A stretch of 9,725 nucleotides of DNA from Opitutus sp. GAS368 (lineage in GTDB: Bacteria > Verrucomicrobiota > Verrucomicrobiia > Opitutales > UBA953): assembly GCA_945906115.1 (NCBI GenBank), contig CAMDQP010000033.1:1-9725 (forward strand), in the 5' to 3' direction. The stretch's first letter is position 1. Each line of letters opens with the position of its first letter. Shown here piece by piece: positions 6,759 to 9,725 of this stretch. The translations under genes and the position numbers were made by a program. The notes beneath the pieces are model-generated. The model saw only the letters and a list, made by a program, of their open reading frames with translations. It did no database searches and was not told the origin of the DNA.

Positions 6759-8564
6759 ATGAAAGATTTCTTCAAGTCCGTCTTCGCCTCCGTACTCGGC
6801 ACTTTCCTCGCCTTCGCCGTCGGCGGCTTCGCGTTGATCGTCCTCATCGTCTCGCTCGCGAGTTCGGCCGGCAGCAACCATGAGTCCGCCACAGTCTCCG
6901 TGAAGCCCAAGTCGATGCTCGTTATCGGCGGAGATCTCACGATTAACGACACCCCGGCCCACGGCGCCCCGGGCCTCGACCTCCTGTTACTCGGCGGCAG
7001 CGGACCCGAACTCGACCTGCTCCGCGCACTAGAAGCAATCGACCTCGCCGCCAAAGATCGAAACATCGTTGGCATTCTACTCAGCGGCTCGCTCGCCGCC
7101 GGTGTCACCCAGAAGGCCGAGATCCGTAAGGCCATCGCCGCCTTCAAGACCAGCGGTAAGCCCGTCATCGCGTGGATGGAGAACGGCAGCCAAGGCGAAT
7201 ATTACCTCTCGAGCGTTGCGGACAAGGTCTACCTGCATGCTGCCGGTGAAGTGGAACTCAAGGGCCTCGCCTCTTATAACATGTATTTTGGCGACTCGCT
7301 GAAGCTCCTGGGCATCGGCGTTCAGGTGACCAAGGTTGGTAAATATAAATCCGCCGTGGAGCCTTACCTTGGCGGAGTCATGAGCGAGGCAGCCCGCGAG
7401 CAGTCAGAAGCCCTGATGGGCGGAATCTGGAAACGCGTCCTTGGCGACGTCGCGAAATCGCGTGGTCTTTCCGCTGGCGCCCTCTCTAAGACGGTCAACT
7501 CGGCCGGCGTCTTCAACGCGCAGAAAGCCGTGGAGCTCAAGCTGGCCGACAAGGCCATGCATCGCGACGAGCTCGTCAAGCAGGTCCGGGCCGCGGGTGC
7601 GGGCGCCGACGACTCAGGGACTTCCTTCCAGCAGGTAAACCTGCACCGCTACGCCCATAAGGTGACCTTGCCGCAAAACGGCCCCATTATCGCGATCGTC
7701 TACGCTGAAGGCGAAATCGTCGACGGCTGGGGCGCACCGGGCGACATCGGCGGCGACCGCCTAGCCCGCGATCTTCGCCTGCTGCGCGGCGACAAGCGTA
7801 TCAAGGCCATCGTGCTCCGCGTGAACAGTCCGGGCGGCTCGGCCTTCGCCAGCGACGTCGTCGCGCGCGAGGTTGGACTCCTCAAGAGCCAGGGCACGCC
7901 CGTGGTCGTCTCGATGGGCGATGTCGCAGCCAGCGGCGGCTACTATATCGCCGCCAAAGCCAACCTCATCATGGCGGACCCCTCAACAATCACCGGATCA
8001 ATCGGCGTCTTCGGCCTCCATCTCAATTATGACGAGCTAGCGAAGAAGGTACAGCTCGGCACCGACGGCGTGAAGACCGCCCGTTACGCCGACCTGCTTG
8101 CCGAGCATCGCGCCGCGACTCCCGAGGAACTGGCGATCGTGCAGACCTCGGTGGACGGCGTCTACGAAGATTTCCTGCGCATCGTCGCCGAAGGGCGCGA
8201 CCTTAAGCGCGACGGCGTGCACGAAATTGCCCAAGGCCGCGTCTGGCTGGGCGAGGACGCCCGCGGCCTGCGCCTCGTGGATAAACTCGGTGGCCTGCGC
8301 GATGCCATTAAGGAGGCCAAGCTGCTCGCCAAGATTGACGAGGCCGAGTTGATTCAGGTCCCGGCCCTGAATTCTGGTCGCGAGAACCTCCTTCAGCAGC
8401 TCCTTTCGGATGGCGATAGTGACTCGCCCCTCTTCGCCAAGGCATCGGCGGATCCGGCCAAGGATTTCCTCAAGGCCAACGCCAAGTGGCTACGTTCAAT
8501 CCGCGCCTTGAACGACCCCAAAGGGGTGTATCTCACCTGCCCACTCGTGCCCGATCGCCGGTAG
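6759..8564 (+). CDS. sppA: Signal peptide peptidase SppA, long 67K type (peptidase S49)
   Basis: SppA degrades cleaved signal peptides left in the inner membrane, using a serine/lysine dyad facing the periplasm. The 601-residue product is of the long tandem-domain type (E. coli 618). An N-terminal membrane anchor spans about 12-36 after a short basic, cytoplasmic start (M-K-D-F-F-K). The first S49-like domain, up to about 290, supplies the lysine in Y-K-S-A-V-E-P (K197). The second, from about 305 to 520, contains V-N-S-P-G-G (355-360) and the nucleophile in A-A-S-G-G-Y-Y (S392), followed by T-G-S-I-G-V-F-G. Both catalytic residues are therefore present at positions matching K209 and S409 of E. 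coli. I chose the ATG at 6759 because it places the anchor at the N-terminus. It is preceded by CCTCCC with no ribosome binding site. The gene converges on the M48 gene with 6 bp between stops. Confidence 0.95.
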   Translation: MKDFFKSVFASVLGTFLAFAVGGFALIVLIVSLASSAGSNHESATVSVKPKSMLVIGGDLTINDTPAHGAPGLDLLLLGGSGPELDLLRALEAIDLAAKDRNIVGILLSGSLAAGVTQKAEIRKAIAAFKTSGKPVIAWMENGSQGEYYLSSVADKVYLHAAGEVELKGLASYNMYFGDSLKLLGIGVQVTKVGKYKSAVEPYLGGVMSEAAREQSEALMGGIWKRVLGDVAKSRGLSAGALSKTVNSAGVFNAQKAVELKLADKAMHRDELVKQVRAAGAGADDSGTSFQQVNLHRYAHKVTLPQNGPIIAIVYAEGEIVDGWGAPGDIGGDRLARDLRLLRGDKRIKAIVLRVNSPGGSAFASDVVAREVGLLKSQGTPVVVSMGDVAASGGYYIAAKANLIMADPSTITGSIGVFGLHLNYDELAKKVQLGTDGVKTARYADLLAEHRAATPEELAIVQTSVDGVYEDFLRIVAEGRDLKRDGVHEIAQGRVWLGEDARGLRLVDKLGGLRDAIKEAKLLAKIDEAELIQVPALNSGRENLLQQLLSDGDSDSPLFAKASADPAKDFLKANAKWLRSIRALNDPKGVYLTCPLVPDRR

Positions 8565-8570
8565 AGAGCC

Positions 8571-9341
8571 TTACGGCTGCTTCGGCATCTGGGCCTTGGC
8601 CTCCGGAAGCCAGCTCTGGAGCTGCTTCACGCGGGTGCTGTCAGATGGGTGCGTCGAGAGGAATTCAGGCGTCTTGCTGCCGGCCTTAGCGAAGCGGCCC
8701 CAGAAAGCTGGAGCGGCCTCCGGATTGAAGCCAGCGCGAGCCATGAACAGCAGACCCAGGTGGTCAGCTTCCGATTCATGGCTACGGCTGAACGGAAGGA
8801 GGATACCGTATTGCGCACCGATACCCACCGCGGCCATCCAGGAGGCGCGGGTCTTCGCCGAAGAATTCTTGGTGGCCTCGTCAGCAACGGCGGCCGCGAT
8901 CGCGACGCCCACCACCTGCGAGACGCGCTCGGAGCCATGGCGACAGATCACGTGGGCAACTTCATGGCCAAGGATTACCGCGATGTCGTCGTCGGTTGGC
9001 GCATACTGGAACATGCCGGTGTTGAAGCCGATCTTGCCGCCAGGCATGGCGAAAGCGTTGGGGGTCTTGTCGTCGATGATGGCGAACTCCCACTTCGAAG
9101 AAGGGGGCAGGACGCCAGCTTTGTCGTCGCGGCGGGCGGCGGTGACTATCTTGAGACCGATTTCCCTGACCTTGGCCAGGCGCTTGTCGCCGGGCAGCTT
9201 CTTCATCTTCGAAAACTCTGAGGCGGACATCGAGACCACTTCCGATTCGTCGACGAGGATGAACTGGGAACGGCCCGTGATCGGGACGTTCTGGCAGCCG
9301 ACGAAGGCCAGACCGGACAAGAGCAACAGGGTTAGGCGCAT
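8571..9341 (-). CDS. M48 family zinc metalloprotease, predicted lipoprotein (LoiP/OMA1-like)
   Basis: The 256-residue product begins with a lipoprotein-like signal: a hydrophobic run L-T-L-L-L-L-S-G-L-A, then F-V-G-C with the candidate lipidated cysteine at 16. The lipobox is not perfect because position -3 is F. The zinc site is H-E-V-A-H (126-130) with the third ligand expected at E189 in E-S-E-A-D, and S-T-H-P-S-D-S-T-R (229-237) follows as is usual in this M48 subgroup. Upstream motifs N-A-F-A-M-P-G-G (95-102) also fit. E. coli relatives such as LoiP and BepA act in the periplasm or at the outer membrane in protein quality control. The gene lies 9 bp downstream of the tyrosine kinase gene and is probably co-transcribed with it. 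Its ATG is preceded by CCTCCC. Confidence in the family is high; the substrate is unknown. Confidence 0.93.
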   Translation of the reverse strand: MRLTLLLLSGLAFVGCQNVPITGRSQFILVDESEVVSMSASEFSKMKKLPGDKRLAKVREIGLKIVTAARRDDKAGVLPPSSKWEFAIIDDKTPNAFAMPGGKIGFNTGMFQYAPTDDDIAVILGHEVAHVICRHGSERVSQVVGVAIAAAVADEATKNSSAKTRASWMAAVGIGAQYGILLPFSRSHESEADHLGLLFMARAGFNPEAAPAFWGRFAKAGSKTPEFLSTHPSDSTRVKQLQSWLPEAKAQMPKQP

Positions 9342-9350
9342 GGGAGGAAA

Positions 9351-9725
9351 TCAGGATTTCGTCGAATCCGCGCCGGCCTGGCTGCGCGTTTCGTCGACGT
9401 AATACTTGCGGTAGGAGGAATCGTAGGTGTCCGTATAGGCGGAGGCCATCCGGAGGGACATCGCATTGAGCACGACCCCGAGCAACGGGGCTTGGGCTTC
9501 GCGCAGACGGGCCAGACAGGAGGTCGCGTTACGCAGGTTGACGGTGTTATAGCGGACGACGTAGAGAACGCCGTCCACCTTCGGAAGGAGATGGAGCGCG
9601 TCGGAGACCGCCCCAATGGGCGGCGAGTCGATGAAGATACGGTCATAGCGCCCGCGGAGTTCGTCGATCATCGCGAGGAACTTGGGGTTATTGATGACTT
9701 GGGTCGGATTCTTGCAGCTCAGGCC
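9351..9725 (-). CDS. C-terminal end of BY-type tyrosine autokinase (CpsD/Wzc/EpsB family), 5' end outside the window
   Basis: The frame is open from the window edge for 124 residues to a TGA at 9351. It reads through N-P-K-F-L-A-M-I-D-E-L-R-G-R-Y-D-R, then I-F-I-D-S-P-P (Walker B-like, 30-36 of the visible part), S-D-A-L, D-G-V-L-Y-V-V-R and L-L-G-V-V-L-N-A. This is the typical end of the P-loop kinase domain of bacterial tyrosine kinases that control capsule or exopolysaccharide polymerisation and export. The tail has five tyrosines within 13 residues (visible positions 97, 101, 105, 108 and 109), as expected for the autophosphorylated cluster. An internal ATG at 9671 is not the start, because homologous sequence continues upstream of it. 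The N-terminal Wzz-like domain and the Walker A motif are outside the window, so whether the protein is a fused Wzc-like form or a split CpsD-like form is unknown. Confidence 0.9.
   Translation of the reverse strand, partial: GLSCKNPTQVINNPKFLAMIDELRGRYDRIFIDSPPIGAVSDALHLLPKVDGVLYVVRYNTVNLRNATSCLARLREAQAPLLGVVLNAMSLRMASAYTDTYDSSYRKYYVDETRSQAGADSTKS

Noticed and set aside
8596..9402. Plus-strand open frames of 190 to 268 codons opposite the M48 gene
   Set aside because: The minus strand carries HExxH, ESEAD and a lipoprotein signal. The plus-strand frames have no motifs and overlap each other.
1..9725. CRISPR arrays, tRNA or rRNA genes, insertion sequences, toxin-antitoxin pairs and phage genes
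   Set aside because: No regularly spaced repeats, cloverleaf-like sequence, transposase motifs or terminal inverted repeats were seen. Nearly all of the window is accounted for by the listed genes.

Overview
The window is high-GC bacterial chromosome (hand counts give about 64% GC in ordinary coding stretches), densely packed with housekeeping and envelope genes. It holds no rRNA, tRNA, insertion sequence, CRISPR array or phage gene that I can see. The protein set (short HPF-type factor, RecN, YggS, tandem-domain SppA, M48 lipoprotein, BY-type tyrosine kinase) is Gram-negative in style. The near absence of Shine-Dalgarno sequences and my memory of similar proteins point to Verrucomicrobiota, possibly Opitutae. 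That placement is inference and rests on no alignment.

Layout. At the left edge a ribosome hibernation factor gene (minus strand, cut by the window) diverges over 40 bp from a classical short-chain dehydrogenase/reductase (plus). The SDR meets recN tail to tail. recN (minus) is the second gene of a yggS-recN pair joined by a 4-base ATGA overlap. yggS diverges from a LysR-type regulator (plus) across an AT-rich gap that contains a good candidate LysR-type operator. The regulator runs directly into the stop codon of a two-gene minus-strand operon: a conserved 482-aa protein of unknown function followed by a 198-aa six-segment membrane protein. That operon diverges from sppA (plus), which encodes a membrane-anchored signal peptide peptidase. 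sppA converges on a second minus-strand pair: the C-terminal end of a polysaccharide-type tyrosine kinase, cut by the window, followed by an M48 zinc metalloprotease lipoprotein.

How the genes fit together. yggS (PLP homeostasis) and recN (double-strand break repair) look co-transcribed and may be controlled by the divergent LysR-type protein. sppA, the M48 protease and the kinase all act at the cell envelope: membrane peptide turnover, periplasmic or outer-membrane proteolysis, and polysaccharide polymerisation/export control. The three convergent gene pairs are separated by only 2, 0 and 6 bp and show no intrinsic terminator.

The most unusual signals are the recurring CCC immediately before ATG at five of nine gene starts in place of a ribosome binding site, the base-composition break inside the SDR gene, and the uncharacterised 482-aa/198-aa operon. 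I did not find a clear new defence, mobile or biosynthetic system.
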